A stretch of DNA of 64,000 nucleotides from Chitinophagales bacterium (lineage in GTDB: Bacteria > Bacteroidota > Bacteroidia > Chitinophagales > UBA2359), in contig JAHDFD010000009.1 of NCBI GenBank assembly GCA_020628375.1, positions 38,263 to 102,262 of the forward strand. The letters are read 5' to 3'. Each line of letters begins with the position of its first letter. The stretch's first letter is position 1. Positions 54,489 to 63,921 of the stretch are shown in pieces. The position numbers and the translations under genes are program-made. Under the pieces are notes generated by a model. It did no database searches. It saw nothing but the letters and a program-made list of their open reading frames with translations, and was not told the DNA's origin.

Positions 54489-55355
54489 ATGAAACAAGCA
54501 TTAAAAAGTCGTTTAAAAAAACTTATTGGCGCCTTACTCTTATTATTCGCAGTGCTTTTTGTATTCCGATTAATGTATGGTTATACAAAAAAAATAGAAG
54601 ACCAGACAGGACAAACACAATTCTTTGAAAGTATCTCCAATGTAAAACGCAACTATGCTTCCAAAAAATACGAAGTAAAATCGGGAAACAACATACAATC
54701 ACCTGTTAAGGTAGATCAGAAATACGAAAAAATTGCCGAGATCAATACCAAATCAACCGCTTTCGATAATGAAGAAAAGCTAGCCAGAGATAAGGTAAAA
54801 CTATACGAAGCGCTTATTCAGTTTGAACAAAAAAGCGGTAATAAAGGATACAGAAAATTAAATTTATTAATAGGCGTTCCACCTGAAAATTTTGATAATT
54901 TATATGAAGATCTGATCGCCATTGGAAAAGTACAAGCAAAGCAAATTACCAAAAAGGATAAAACCAATGAATATAAAGAACTGAATGCCAAAAAGAACTC
55001 TTTGGAAAAGATCAGAAATTCGTTGATCGACCTTAAAACAAAAGGAGGTAAGATAGAAGAGTATATGCAATTAGAAAACCGAATTCTCGAAATCGAACAG
55101 CAGCTTCAGGAACTAGGCGTAAGCCTAGGCGATTTCGACGATGAAAATGAATTCTGTACGGTACAATTCTCTTTACAGGAAGGCAAAGAAGTTAAGATCA
55201 GTTTTATGCACAGAGTAAAAGTCGCTTTGGAATGGACGATCAAATTCTACCTTAGAATTATGGCAATGATGTTCTTCTTATCACTTTTTGCTTACTTGCT
55301 ATTGTTAGCTGTAGAAAAGCTGAAAATACTTGAAAGAATATTCGATAAAAAGTAA
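54489..55355 (+). CDS. DUF4349 membrane protein
   Basis: A 288-residue protein with an N-terminal signal/anchor (about 11-31), a soluble coiled-coil periplasmic domain (about 90-215, rich in K, E, L heptads such as NSLEKIRNSLIDLK and LENRILEIEQQLQEL), and a C-terminal TM (about 252-276). The late LENRILEIEQQ motif and overall layout match DUF4349. Function is unknown. Confidence 0.82.
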   Translation: MKQALKSRLKKLIGALLLLFAVLFVFRLMYGYTKKIEDQTGQTQFFESISNVKRNYASKKYEVKSGNNIQSPVKVDQKYEKIAEINTKSTAFDNEEKLARDKVKLYEALIQFEQKSGNKGYRKLNLLIGVPPENFDNLYEDLIAIGKVQAKQITKKDKTNEYKELNAKKNSLEKIRNSLIDLKTKGGKIEEYMQLENRILEIEQQLQELGVSLGDFDDENEFCTVQFSLQEGKEVKISFMHRVKVALEWTIKFYLRIMAMMFFLSLFAYLLLLAVEKLKILERIFDKK

Positions 55356-55454
55356 ACTAATTGAATGTTCTAGCCTTTAATTTAGGTTAGTGTTATTATA
55401 TGAGTGGTTTAAATTCCAGATAATTTATTTTCTATGTTGAAAAAGGACTTTAGA

Positions 55455-55560
55455 AATTAGATGTAGTGGGCAACAAACTTGTGGATACTTTAAAGAAATT
55501 CAGTTGGTCAAGAGACCAACAATATAATGTCCATAAATTGCTTACCCACTACAATTAGAT
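55455..55560. mobile_element. Cruciform element, short copy, with 8-bp flanking direct repeat
   Basis: The body, 55463-55552 (90 bp), has outer arms GTAGTGGGCAA...TTGTGGA and TCCATAA...TTGCTTACCCACTAC and a single inner hairpin with arms GTTGGTC/GACCAAC (55502-55519). It is the inverse of the copy at 43697-43820, lacking the segment between the two inner hairpins. Both edges are flanked by AATTAGAT (55455-55462 and 55553-55560), as a target site duplication would be. Confidence 0.75.
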
Positions 55561-55660
55561 AATAGACGTTAAAGAATATATGTGTGTGTTCGTTAAAACC
55601 ACACTTTCACAGTCTAAAATCTATCGTCTAATAATCTTTATTACGAAAATTGTTGTAAAG

Positions 55661-55735
55661 TCAGTTCGACAGCGGTGGCTGCCACTGCGCTCGCTGAACG
55701 CATAATTTCGGTTGCTGAGCGTAGTCGAAGCCTAC
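55661..55735. repeat. TTCGAC...GAGCGTAGTCGAA repeat block
   Basis: Contains GTTCGACAGCGGTGGC near the left and GCTGAGCGTAGTCGAAGCC near the right, partly complementary. Relatives lie at 24814-24845, 58489-58509 and 63922-64000. Confidence 0.55.
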
Positions 55736-55848
55736 TGTCAAAATGCTGTAATCAGTTTTTGTAATAAACTCTAATATCTTTTTTATACAAATTTGGTAAA
55801 ATTATAATGCTGAAAATCAGAGTAAATCACTCAATTTGAAACACTAAT

Positions 55849-55888
55849 ACAATTTGAAAAATATATAACCGTATATATTTCAAATTGT
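55849..55888. promoter_or_regulatory. 40-bp palindrome upstream of metX
   Basis: Arms ACAATTTGAAA and TTTCAAATTGT with AT-rich inner arms around AACCG form a near-perfect palindrome. A third CAATTTGAAA half-site lies at 55832-55841. Position about 50-90 bp before metX suggests an operator or a structured leader. It does not match a SAM riboswitch that I can recognise. Confidence 0.55.
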
Positions 55889-55899
55889 ATAACTAATTC

Positions 55900-55939
55900 G
55901 AACTAATAGATTATAGGTGAGACTAATAGATTATAGGTG
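55900..55939 (+). repeat. 20-bp tandem duplication spanning the metX start
   Basis: ACTAATAGATTATAGGTGAG occurs twice in direct succession. The second copy contains the GTG start of metX (55937). The first copy has a GTG (55917) opening a seven-codon frame whose stop TGA overlaps the metX GTG, which may permit reinitiation. Confidence 0.7.
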
Positions 55940-56968
55940 AGCAGAGCAAGTTATACATACGAATATTTAGAACTTAAGGAAAAGTTTGAATTAGAAGCAG
56001 GAGGCGTTATCGAAAAACCGGTAATTGCTTATAACACCTATGGAACTTTAAATAAAAATAAAGACAATGTGATCTTTATTTGTCATGCACTTACAGCCAA
56101 TTCCGATGCTGAAGATTGGTGGTTTGGTTTGTTTGGTAAAGGCGATATTTTCGATTGGGATAAATATTTCATTATATGCGCTAATAACTTAGGCTCTCCC
56201 TATGGCACTTCTTCAGCAAAACATATCAATCCGGCTGATCAGGAAATATATGGCCTCGATTTCCCCTTTTTTACTATAAGAGATACAGCTAAACTCCATT
56301 TAAAACTATTACAACATTTTGGAATAGAAAAAATAAAACTGCTCATTGGCGGTTCTTGTGGGGGAAATATTGCTCAGGAGATTGCCTTTACAATGAAGAA
56401 TAATATAGAGAATCTTGTCTTACTTTGTTGTTCTTCTCGTGAAACGCCCTGGGCTATCGCCATTCATCAGGCGCAACGTTTGGTGTTAGAAGCAGATGAA
56501 ACACTAAAAGAAAAAACCGAAACAGCCGGTTCAAAAGCACTGAAAGCTTGTCGTGCAACAGCCTTGCCTTATTATCGTACGCAAAAGTCATTCAATATTC
56601 GACAAAAAGAAATAGAACTGGATATTTACAATAATTTCAGGGCAAGCAGCTATATGAACTATCAGGGCGATAAATTTGTAAAGCGATTTAATGCACATTG
56701 TTATTATACGATGCTTTACGCCCTGGATTCACACAATATTGGAAGAAACCGCGAAAGTATAGAGCAGGCATTGGCACAAATCACAGCGAATACCGTTGTT
56801 ATTGGCTTTGAGTCAGATATTCTGATTCCTGTGAAAGAACAACAATTTCTGGCAAAACATATTCCCGATACTAAATATGTAGAAATAAAATCTATTTATG
56901 GGCATGATGCCTTTTTAATAGAACACGAGCATATAAGAAAAGCAATTCGTTCAAAAATTAATATATAA
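55937..56968 (+). CDS. metX: Homoserine O-acetyltransferase
   Basis: This alpha/beta-hydrolase-fold enzyme acetylates homoserine in methionine biosynthesis. The 343 residues show the nucleophile Ser140 in GGSCGGN (family norm GGSMGG; the Met is Cys here), Asp294 (FESDILIP) and His323 (YGHDAFLIE) completing the triad. The N-terminal NVIFICHALTANSDA block is typical. GTG start at 55937 lies inside a tandem 20-bp repeat. metY follows after 10 bp, forming a metX-metY operon. Confidence 0.93.
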   Translation: MSRASYTYEYLELKEKFELEAGGVIEKPVIAYNTYGTLNKNKDNVIFICHALTANSDAEDWWFGLFGKGDIFDWDKYFIICANNLGSPYGTSSAKHINPADQEIYGLDFPFFTIRDTAKLHLKLLQHFGIEKIKLLIGGSCGGNIAQEIAFTMKNNIENLVLLCCSSRETPWAIAIHQAQRLVLEADETLKEKTETAGSKALKACRATALPYYRTQKSFNIRQKEIELDIYNNFRASSYMNYQGDKFVKRFNAHCYYTMLYALDSHNIGRNRESIEQALAQITANTVVIGFESDILIPVKEQQFLAKHIPDTKYVEIKSIYGHDAFLIEHEHIRKAIRSKINI

Positions 56969-56978
56969 ATTCAAATCA

Positions 56979-58250
56979 ATGAAAAAAGAAACTTTGGCAA
57001 TTCATGCCGGTTACACTACCGAACCTACAACTAAATCAGTAGCTGTTCCAATTTACCAAACGGTAGCTTACGAATTCGATAATGCTCAGCACGGAGCTGA
57101 CTTATTCAATTTGGCAGTACCGGGTAATATTTACAGCCGTATTATGAACCCAACGGTTGATGTGCTTGAACAAAGAATGGCAGCTTTGGAAGGCGGTATT
57201 GCAGGCTTGGCAGTAAGTGCCGGAAGTGCAGCAGTAAATTATGCAATTATCAATTTGGCTGAAGCTGGTGATAATATCGTATCTACACCTCAATTATATG
57301 GTGGAACCTATACTTTATTCGCGCACATGTTACCTAAATTGGGTATAGAAGTACGTTTTGCTAAAAGCGATAGTGCGGAAGATCTGATGGAATTGGTTGA
57401 TGAGAAAACGAAAGGTATTTACTGCGAAAGTATTGGTAATCCTGCTGGAAATATTTGCGACCTGAAAGCGATTGCCGATGCAGCACATGCTAAGGGAATT
57501 CCGGTTGTTTGTGATAATACTGTAGCTACACCTGCTTTAGTAAAACCAATAGAACATGGTGTTGATATTGTGATTCACTCACTTACTAAATATGTTGGCG
57601 GACATGGAACAACGATTGGCGGTATTATCATCGATGGTGGTAATTTCGATTGGGCAAAACACAAAGATCGTTTCCCTCAGTTTTCAGAGCCAGAACCGAG
57701 TTATCATGGTGTTGTTTATACAGAAGCTATGGGCGCAGCAGCTTATATTGCCCGTGTTAGAACGGTAGCATTACGAAATACTGGTTCTTGCTTACCAGCT
57801 TTATCGGCATTCCAGATATTACAGGGATTAGAAACTTTACCATTACGCATGGAACGTCATTGTGAGAATGCTTTGGCTGTTGCAGAATTCCTTGAAAATA
57901 ACGAACATGTAGAATGGGTACGTTACGGTGGATTAAAGAGTAGTAAATATTACGACCTGGCACAGAAATATTGTGGCGGAACACCTTCTTCATTAATGAC
58001 TTTCGGAATCAAAGGAGGCTTTGACAGCGCGGTTAAATTCTACGATAATCTTCAATTATTCAAACGATTGGTGAATATCGGAGATGCAAAATCATTAGCA
58101 TGTCATCCTGCTAGTACAACACACCGTCAGTTAACCGAAGAAGAACAAGCTAAGGCAGGCGTTACTCAGGATCTGATCAGAATTTGTGTAGGCATCGAAC
58201 ACATCGAAGATCTGAAAGCAGATCTGACTCAGGCTTTTGCGGCGATGTAA
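56979..58250 (+). CDS. metY: O-acetylhomoserine aminocarboxypropyltransferase
   Basis: A PLP enzyme that makes homocysteine from O-acetylhomoserine and sulphide. The 423 residues have PLP Lys204 in HSLTKYVGGHG, SRIMNPTVDVLEQR near the N-terminus and the C-terminal GDAKSLACHPASTTH block of the Cys/Met-metabolism family. Length (423) fits the MetY subfamily rather than cystathionine gamma-synthase (about 380-390). It lies 10 bp after metX; the two reactions are consecutive. Confidence 0.92.
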   Translation: MKKETLAIHAGYTTEPTTKSVAVPIYQTVAYEFDNAQHGADLFNLAVPGNIYSRIMNPTVDVLEQRMAALEGGIAGLAVSAGSAAVNYAIINLAEAGDNIVSTPQLYGGTYTLFAHMLPKLGIEVRFAKSDSAEDLMELVDEKTKGIYCESIGNPAGNICDLKAIADAAHAKGIPVVCDNTVATPALVKPIEHGVDIVIHSLTKYVGGHGTTIGGIIIDGGNFDWAKHKDRFPQFSEPEPSYHGVVYTEAMGAAAYIARVRTVALRNTGSCLPALSAFQILQGLETLPLRMERHCENALAVAEFLENNEHVEWVRYGGLKSSKYYDLAQKYCGGTPSSLMTFGIKGGFDSAVKFYDNLQLFKRLVNIGDAKSLACHPASTTHRQLTEEEQAKAGVTQDLIRICVGIEHIEDLKADLTQAFAAM

Positions 58251-58383
58251 AATAATACAGCACATCACTATACATTTGGCATTTAAAAACTGTTTTTGGG
58301 GTTGAAAAATAGAGTTGGCGACGAGGCAGTGCCTCGTTGCTACTGTACAAATCATACCTAATATCAAGCCTTAAATCCCTGAT

Positions 58384-58458
58384 AAATAGCGAGGTGTCTA
58401 TATTTCGGCTTCATTACATTGCGCTCAATATGACACGAAAATTTGTACGTTTTTTAAT
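58384..58458 (-). repeat. 75-bp dispersed repeat, copy 2
   Basis: Inverse of 28788-28862; 73 of 75 positions agree by eye. It holds CAATATGACACGAAAATTTG (plus-strand reading). Similarity may extend a further 15 bp at lower identity. Confidence 0.85.
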
Positions 58459-58488
58459 AAACTTTAAAACGGTTTTTTCTTTATAGCA

Positions 58489-58509
58489 GTTCGACTACGC
58501 TCACTGACC
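58489..58509. repeat. GTTCGACTACGCTCACTGACC repeat
   Basis: A 21-bp motif of the same family as the tandem repeat at 63922-64000 (TCGACTACGCTCA core identical). Confidence 0.6.
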
Positions 58510-58580
58510 ATAAGAAAAAAATAGTTTTAAAGTCTAATTTTTATATTTGTATTAAATGTATAGTGGTCTGATAATACAGA

Positions 58581-58616
58581 TAAAAAAATCCCCGATCTCC
58601 GAAGAGAAAGGGGATT
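58581..58616 (-). terminator. Rho-independent terminator of the giant repeat gene
   Basis: On the minus strand, AATCCCC and GGGGATT arms around a 16-nt loop are followed by a T run (plus-strand A7 at 58582-58588), about 120 bp after the stop of the gene at 58735. Confidence 0.75.
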
Positions 58617-58734
58617 TGGCTTACCAAAGGGAATAGATTTGGAAGCATTAATCAACAATAAAACTCGTTTGTCTTAAAAGCCCCAATGCTTATTGAAAGC
58701 TATTGAGGCTGAAAAAACATTTACCAATTCTGGT

Positions 58735-61700
58735 TTAATCAACAATAAAACTCGCCTGTTGTAAATAGTTATTTCCTTCTAATTGTAAGAAGTATAATCC
58801 TTTACTGAAATCAGATACATTAAGTCTGTTAGTGTTTTCGCCTAGTGCGCCATTCAGCGTACTTTGCTTAATCAACTTACCTGATACATCATAGATCTTC
58901 AGGTTTAGGGTTTCTGCTTGGGTAATTGTGTAATTGATATGGATATAATCGATTGCAGGGTTAGGCATTATGCTTATTTCTCCATTCATACTTTCTCGAT
59001 CTAAAGCTATTATGGCAGATTTTTCTGCTTTACCGTTTATATCTGTTATACTTAACTGATAATAGCTTATCCCGTTTGTTGGCTCAACATCTATAAACTC
59101 ATAAGCTGTTGGTGTAGCGCTGTTTCCTATACCATTTACCTGTGCAATTGCTTCAAAATGAACGCCATCGTAAGAACGTAAAACTTCAAAATAATCATTA
59201 TCGGTTTCAGTAGCTGTTGTCCAGAATAATTGGTTTCCGTTGTCCATTATTCTTCCATCGAAAGATAATAGTTCGATGGCGGTTTTAGTACATTCAACCG
59301 AATTGCTTAAGGTTATTTCACAGTCATAATCACTATCAATTACTGTAATATTATAGGTTTCGCCATCGGTGTATGTTCCTGAGACAAAACCAGCTTCTTC
59401 ATTTCCGGTTAGTTCCTCAAATTCACCACCACCAAAAGAATATGCATAATTTCCACTACCACCAACAACTGTTGTTACCACCTGATAAGTACCTGCTGCT
59501 TCATTACATTCTACGGTTGGTATTGCCTGAAATACACAACAAGGATCGGGATCGGCAACACATTCGGCTGTAATTATTTCTGTATAACCATCGCAATTTG
59601 CACCAGTTGCTATTGTTAATTCAACGACTTCATTGTTTTCATACGCTCCATAAACAAAGTTTCCTTCATCGCTACTTACAATAGAAGGTGTTGTGCCTAA
59701 ATTATCGAAAATTATTAATGTTGGTGCTTTGCCAGATTCAATAATACTAATAATAATTTCAAATCCTTCACCTGTGTCCAGGCAATTAATATCAGTGATA
59801 ATTACTGGTTCTTCACATACCGAATCATCAAAATTATCATCCAGATCATCACTATTTGTTACGTAACCTTCCGGTTGCTCACAAGCCATTAATGAATTAT
59901 CCGGATCTCCTAAACCATCATTATCGGTATCGGCATAAAAAGTAGATTCTAGAGTGCCTGCACAATCGCAAGTTCCTTCGGCTATACCTGTTCCTTCGCA
60001 TACGCCACATTCGTCTAATTCTGCATCGCCATTAATAACACCAGCACAATCGGTACAAGTTTCGTTATCATTTGTTGGGTCATCATCGCACACGCCACAT
60101 TCATCTAAAGTATTATTTCCTCCGGCAACACCTGCACAATCCAATAAACTACCCATACAAGAGCAATCATCCTGAACAGTATCATTACTAGTAGCATCAT
60201 CGCCATCATCACAAGCTGTTCCTGGTTCTGGTGCATCGGCACAAATATCTTCTGCATCGCAAGTACCATCATTATCAGCATCGGCAAACGTACCCACACA
60301 CGAGCAATCTTCTTGAATGACATCATTTACTGTACAAGCATCACCATCATCACAGGCTGAACCAATTGCTCCAATTGACGCATCGTTATCATCGCAATCT
60401 TCGGCACAAATTGCTCCATCGTTATCGGCATCAATAGGCGTTCCTGCACACGAGCAGTCGGCTTGGTAAACATCATTTTCAGTACACGCATCACCGTCAT
60501 CACAAGCTGTGCCTTCGTTAGCTGAACCACCTACAACACCTTCGCAGTCTTGTTCTGAACCTGCACACAAACAGTCGGCTTGAATTACATCGTTGAAAGT
60601 GGCATCGTTTCCATCATCGCAAGTTGTGCCTGGTTCTGGAGCATCGGCACAAATATCTTCTGCATCACAAGTGCCATCGCTATCCGTATCTACAAATGTG
60701 CCTGCACAAGAACAGTCAGACTGTATTACATCGTCAATGGTACAAATATCGCCATCATCGCAAGGCGTATTTGGTTCTGGTGCGTCGGCACAAATATCTT
60801 CTGCATCGCAAGTACCATCATTATCAGCATCAACAAAAGTTCCTGCACAAGTACAATCAGCTTGAATTACATCATTTATAGTACACACATCACCATCATC
60901 ACAAGCTGTTCCTGGTTCTGGTGCATCAGCACAAATATCTTCTGCATCACAAGTACCATCGTTGTCTGCATCAGCAAATGTACCAGCACACGAACAATCA
61001 TCTTGAATTATATCATTTACAGTACAAGCATCGCCATCATCACAAGCTGAACCAATTGCTCCAATTGAAGCATCGTTATCATCGCAATCTTCGGCACAAA
61101 TTGCTCCATCATTATCGGCATCAATAGGCGTTCCTGCACACGAGCAATCAGCTTGGTAAACATCATTTTCAGTACAAGCATCTCCATCATCACAAGGAGT
61201 ACCCTCGTTAGCTGAACCACCTACAATACCTTCACAGTCTTGTTCTGAACCTGCACACGAACAATCGGACTGAATTACATCGTTGAAAGTGGCATCGTTT
61301 CCATCATCGCAAGGTGTGTTGGGTTCTGGTGAACCATCACAAATATCTTCTGCATCGCAAGTGCCATCATTATCAGCATCAGAAAATGTACCTGCACAAG
61401 TACAATCAGCTTGGATTACATCATTTACCGTACAAGCATCACCATCATCGCAAGGCGTATTTGGTTCTGGCGAATCGACACAAATATCTTCTGCATCACA
61501 AGTGCCATCATTATCAGCATCGGCAAACGTACCTGCACACGAACAATCAGCTTGAATTAAATCGTTTTCGGTACAAGCATCGCCATCATCACAAACCGAC
61601 CCCACTTCGCCAACAGCATCATTAGTATCATCACAATCAATAACGCTACAAACACCATCGTTATCGGCATCAGTGTAAACTCCTACACATTCACAATTTT

Positions 61701-62766
61701 CGTTTACTACATCATTTTCGGTACAAGCATCGCCATCATCACAGGTATTGCCAACTATTAAACCATTATCGCAAACAATTATGGTTTGAATAAGGCTTTG
61801 GCAACCATCAACGAATAAGCATACATTGTATGTTCCTGCTTCGGTGTAGTTGTGTGTTGGGTTTTGCTGTGTGCTACTAGCGCCATCACCAAAATCCCAA
61901 TACCACGATGTTGCTTCTGTTGAATTATCAGTAAAAGCAACTTCTGTTCCGGTTTGAAATGCGTAATCGTAGGCAACTGTTCCGCTAAAGCCTGTTGGAG
62001 CAATAACCGTTACCGTATCGCATTGTGTGTGCGACCACGCACCTGTATCGTCTTGATAACGGTGACATAATAAGTGTTCGCCTAAACTTAAACCACTGGC
62101 ATCTACGGCAAAAGCATTTTCACTATTATTGGCAATATCTACATAATTCAAGCCTATGGCATTGCCAATACCTGGGTCAGTATCGAAAAAGTATTCAGCG
62201 TTTACTATTTCGGTGGCTGTGTTTAATTCGGCTGTTTCGCTTCCAATTACAAAATATTCACATTGTGTATGCGACCATGCTCCTGCATCATCTTGGTAAC
62301 GAATACAAAATTGGTGTGTGCCATTACCTAAACCTACACAATCGGCAGTAATTGTTTCTTCATCGAATACTATATTGCCATTTGCGTTTATACTTAATAC
62401 TGTTCCGTTTCCTAAACCTGGGTCTGTATTAATAAAGTATTCGGCGTTTACTATTTCTGTAGCTGTGTTTAATTCGGCTGTTTCACTTCCAATTACAAAA
62501 TATTCACATTGTGTATGCGACCATGCTCCTGCGTCATCTTGGTAACGAATACAAAATTGGTGTGTGCCATTGCCTAAACCCACACAATCGGCAGTAATTG
62601 TTTCTTCATTAAATATTACTGTCCCACCTGCATTTATACTTAAAGCTGTACCATTGCCTAAACCTGGGTCAGTGTTTACAAAATACTCTGCATTCACTAT
62701 TGTTTGTGCTGAAATACCTATGCTGTACATACAACATAGGAAAAAGACTATTAATAACTTTTTCAT
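58735..62766 (-). CDS. Giant Asp/Cys-rich repeat protein with T9SS sorting domain
   Basis: A 1343-residue secreted protein. Layout: signal peptide (about 1-20); three near-identical N-terminal repeats of about 80-85 residues, with NAEYF, LGNGTHQFCIRYQDDAGAW and SHTQCEYF; a PKD domain (about 257-335, YWDFGDG...); a long tandem array (about 335-960) of Asp/Cys-rich units with the pattern CDDGDACTxNDVIQxDCSC, DADNDGTCDAEDIC; thrombospondin type 3-like DTDNDGLGDPD (about 980); beta-sandwich modules; and a sorting domain (about 1265-1343, IMPNPAIDYIHI). The repeats have Ca2+-binding DxDxDG cores and disulphide-capable Cys. Likely a long stalk or adhesin. The array contains a 690-bp higher-order duplication. 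No frameshift was seen. Confidence 0.88.
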   Translation of the reverse strand: MKKLLIVFFLCCMYSIGISAQTIVNAEYFVNTDPGLGNGTALSINAGGTVIFNEETITADCVGLGNGTHQFCIRYQDDAGAWSHTQCEYFVIGSETAELNTATEIVNAEYFINTDPGLGNGTVLSINANGNIVFDEETITADCVGLGNGTHQFCIRYQDDAGAWSHTQCEYFVIGSETAELNTATEIVNAEYFFDTDPGIGNAIGLNYVDIANNSENAFAVDASGLSLGEHLLCHRYQDDTGAWSHTQCDTVTVIAPTGFSGTVAYDYAFQTGTEVAFTDNSTEATSWYWDFGDGASSTQQNPTHNYTEAGTYNVCLFVDGCQSLIQTIIVCDNGLIVGNTCDDGDACTENDVVNENCECVGVYTDADNDGVCSVIDCDDTNDAVGEVGSVCDDGDACTENDLIQADCSCAGTFADADNDGTCDAEDICVDSPEPNTPCDDGDACTVNDVIQADCTCAGTFSDADNDGTCDAEDICDGSPEPNTPCDDGNDATFNDVIQSDCSCAGSEQDCEGIVGGSANEGTPCDDGDACTENDVYQADCSCAGTPIDADNDGAICAEDCDDNDASIGAIGSACDDGDACTVNDIIQDDCSCAGTFADADNDGTCDAEDICADAPEPGTACDDGDVCTINDVIQADCTCAGTFVDADNDGTCDAEDICADAPEPNTPCDDGDICTIDDVIQSDCSCAGTFVDTDSDGTCDAEDICADAPEPGTTCDDGNDATFNDVIQADCLCAGSEQDCEGVVGGSANEGTACDDGDACTENDVYQADCSCAGTPIDADNDGAICAEDCDDNDASIGAIGSACDDGDACTVNDVIQEDCSCVGTFADADNDGTCDAEDICADAPEPGTACDDGDDATSNDTVQDDCSCMGSLLDCAGVAGGNNTLDECGVCDDDPTNDNETCTDCAGVINGDAELDECGVCEGTGIAEGTCDCAGTLESTFYADTDNDGLGDPDNSLMACEQPEGYVTNSDDLDDNFDDSVCEEPVIITDINCLDTGEGFEIIISIIESGKAPTLIIFDNLGTTPSIVSSDEGNFVYGAYENNEVVELTIATGANCDGYTEIITAECVADPDPCCVFQAIPTVECNEAAGTYQVVTTVVGGSGNYAYSFGGGEFEELTGNEEAGFVSGTYTDGETYNITVIDSDYDCEITLSNSVECTKTAIELLSFDGRIMDNGNQLFWTTATETDNDYFEVLRSYDGVHFEAIAQVNGIGNSATPTAYEFIDVEPTNGISYYQLSITDINGKAEKSAIIALDRESMNGEISIMPNPAIDYIHINYTITQAETLNLKIYDVSGKLIKQSTLNGALGENTNRLNVSDFSKGLYFLQLEGNNYLQQASFIVD

Positions 62767-62807
62767 TAGCTAATAAATTTTAGAATTAAAAAATAAAATG
62801 CCTTAGC

Positions 62808-63869
62808 TTAATTATTAATAGTTGCTTCTGAATTGAACTTAATTTCACAATCTTGCCCTACATTTGGGTTTACAATTTCAAATATGTTGAATTGTGGTGT
62901 TGGTGGTGCTCCTGCGTTTTCTGGAAATGGATTATTACCACCATAAATACCTATATCAACTCCACCTACACCTGCTCCTATCGCCGGGGAATCTGGAAGT
63001 AAATTGTAGTCACCGTTAGTGTAATCAACAAATACAACAGAAGGGGAGCTAAAATTAAAATTATTCTCTGATGCAGGTGTACTTTGATTAAAATTATCGG
63101 CAATACCAGCTGTAGTATCAATAATATTATTTTGAAAAGTTACCAAACCATTCGAATAGAAATTGGAAGTATGGTCATCAAATAAGATCGAGTTTATTAT
63201 GGTTATGTTGGTAACAAAATTAAAATTTGTACTTATAGAAGATCTAAAAATACAATGATCAAACGTTGTTCCAGCATCTTGTATATCTTGTATTGTTCCG
63301 ACAACAAGACAGTTTGAAATGTTTGAATTAATAAAAGAACAGTCATTTATACTACCAATTTCAGAATGAACTATTGTCCAAAAAGAATCATTGACAAAAT
63401 TATAAATAGAAAATTTGGAGTCGGAAATATAAACATTAGCTACATCAGGATTTGGTATATGTGTAATTCCGTTTACAATAATGGAAGAAGAAAGATTATT
63501 TATTGTACTTATACCTAAACCAATTATGACTGAGCCATCAGAATCAGTACCATCAGCTGTAATTTCTGTTAAATAAAGCGTACTTATGTTATTGTTATTG
63601 GTAACTGCCGAACCATTATAAACAGTTGTTGGGTCGTAGCCTTCCCCAATTAAAGCTAATTGCTTTCCTAAATGAACACTACCATAAATGGTACTTGAAT
63701 TAGAAATATACAAAGTATCGCCATCGTTAGCTTGGTCAATAGCCACTTGCAGGTCGGTAAATTGTGCGGGTATGGCTGGGTTGTTGCTCACGGTAAATGA
63801 GTCGGCAAAAAGGTTGCTTGTGCAAAAAAGTAGTGCTACAAGGCTTAAAAATTTTGTAAAGTTTTTCAT
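62808..63869 (-). CDS. Secreted beta-helix-like protein
   Basis: A 353-residue protein with a signal peptide (about 1-22, ending FADS), then residues starting FTVSNNPAIPAQFTDLQVAI, typical of bacterial parallel beta-helix proteins with the ANDGDTLYIS motif. Repeated short strands (NISTLYLTEI, VIIGLGIS, NDCSFINSN, ITIINSIL) fit a right-handed beta-helix. The end (SPAIGAGVGGVDIGIYGG) is the usual helix cap. There is no clear sorting domain. It lies 41 bp upstream of the giant repeat gene on the same strand, so the two are probably co-transcribed. Confidence 0.78.
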   Translation of the reverse strand: MKNFTKFLSLVALLFCTSNLFADSFTVSNNPAIPAQFTDLQVAIDQANDGDTLYISNSSTIYGSVHLGKQLALIGEGYDPTTVYNGSAVTNNNNISTLYLTEITADGTDSDGSVIIGLGISTINNLSSSIIVNGITHIPNPDVANVYISDSKFSIYNFVNDSFWTIVHSEIGSINDCSFINSNISNCLVVGTIQDIQDAGTTFDHCIFRSSISTNFNFVTNITIINSILFDDHTSNFYSNGLVTFQNNIIDTTAGIADNFNQSTPASENNFNFSSPSVVFVDYTNGDYNLLPDSPAIGAGVGGVDIGIYGGNNPFPENAGAPPTPQFNIFEIVNPNVGQDCEIKFNSEATINN

Positions 63870-63921
63870 AATTGAAAATTTTAAGGTTGATAAATAATTT
63901 TATTTGATTAGTCGTATATCT

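Larger units (their letters stand above)
55356..55936. other. Repeat-dense intergenic region upstream of metX
   Basis: A 581-bp gap. It contains the cruciform element copy (55463-55552), a TTCGAC-type repeat block (55661-55735), the long palindrome (55849-55888) and a tandem 20-bp duplication (55900-55939). No gene or tRNA is seen. Confidence 0.7.
58251..58580. other. Intergenic region with dispersed repeats
   Basis: It contains a short hairpin (ACGAGGC/GCCTCGT, 58321-58337), the 75-bp repeat copy 2 and a TTCGACTACGCTCACTGACC motif. A TATATTTG box lies at about 58542-58549 on the plus strand with no gene after it. Confidence 0.5.

Noticed and set aside
55740..55936. SAM riboswitch upstream of metX
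   Set aside because: I looked for SAM-I and SAM-II type conserved segments and found none; the region is AT-rich with a palindrome instead.
58321..58337. ACGAGGCAGTGCCTCGT as a terminator of metY
   Set aside because: The stem is short and not followed by a T run on the plus strand.
60580..61625. Several plus-strand frames of 68-156 residues across the giant repeat gene
   Set aside because: They are periodic shadows of the tandem Asp/Cys repeats on the other strand, not independent genes.
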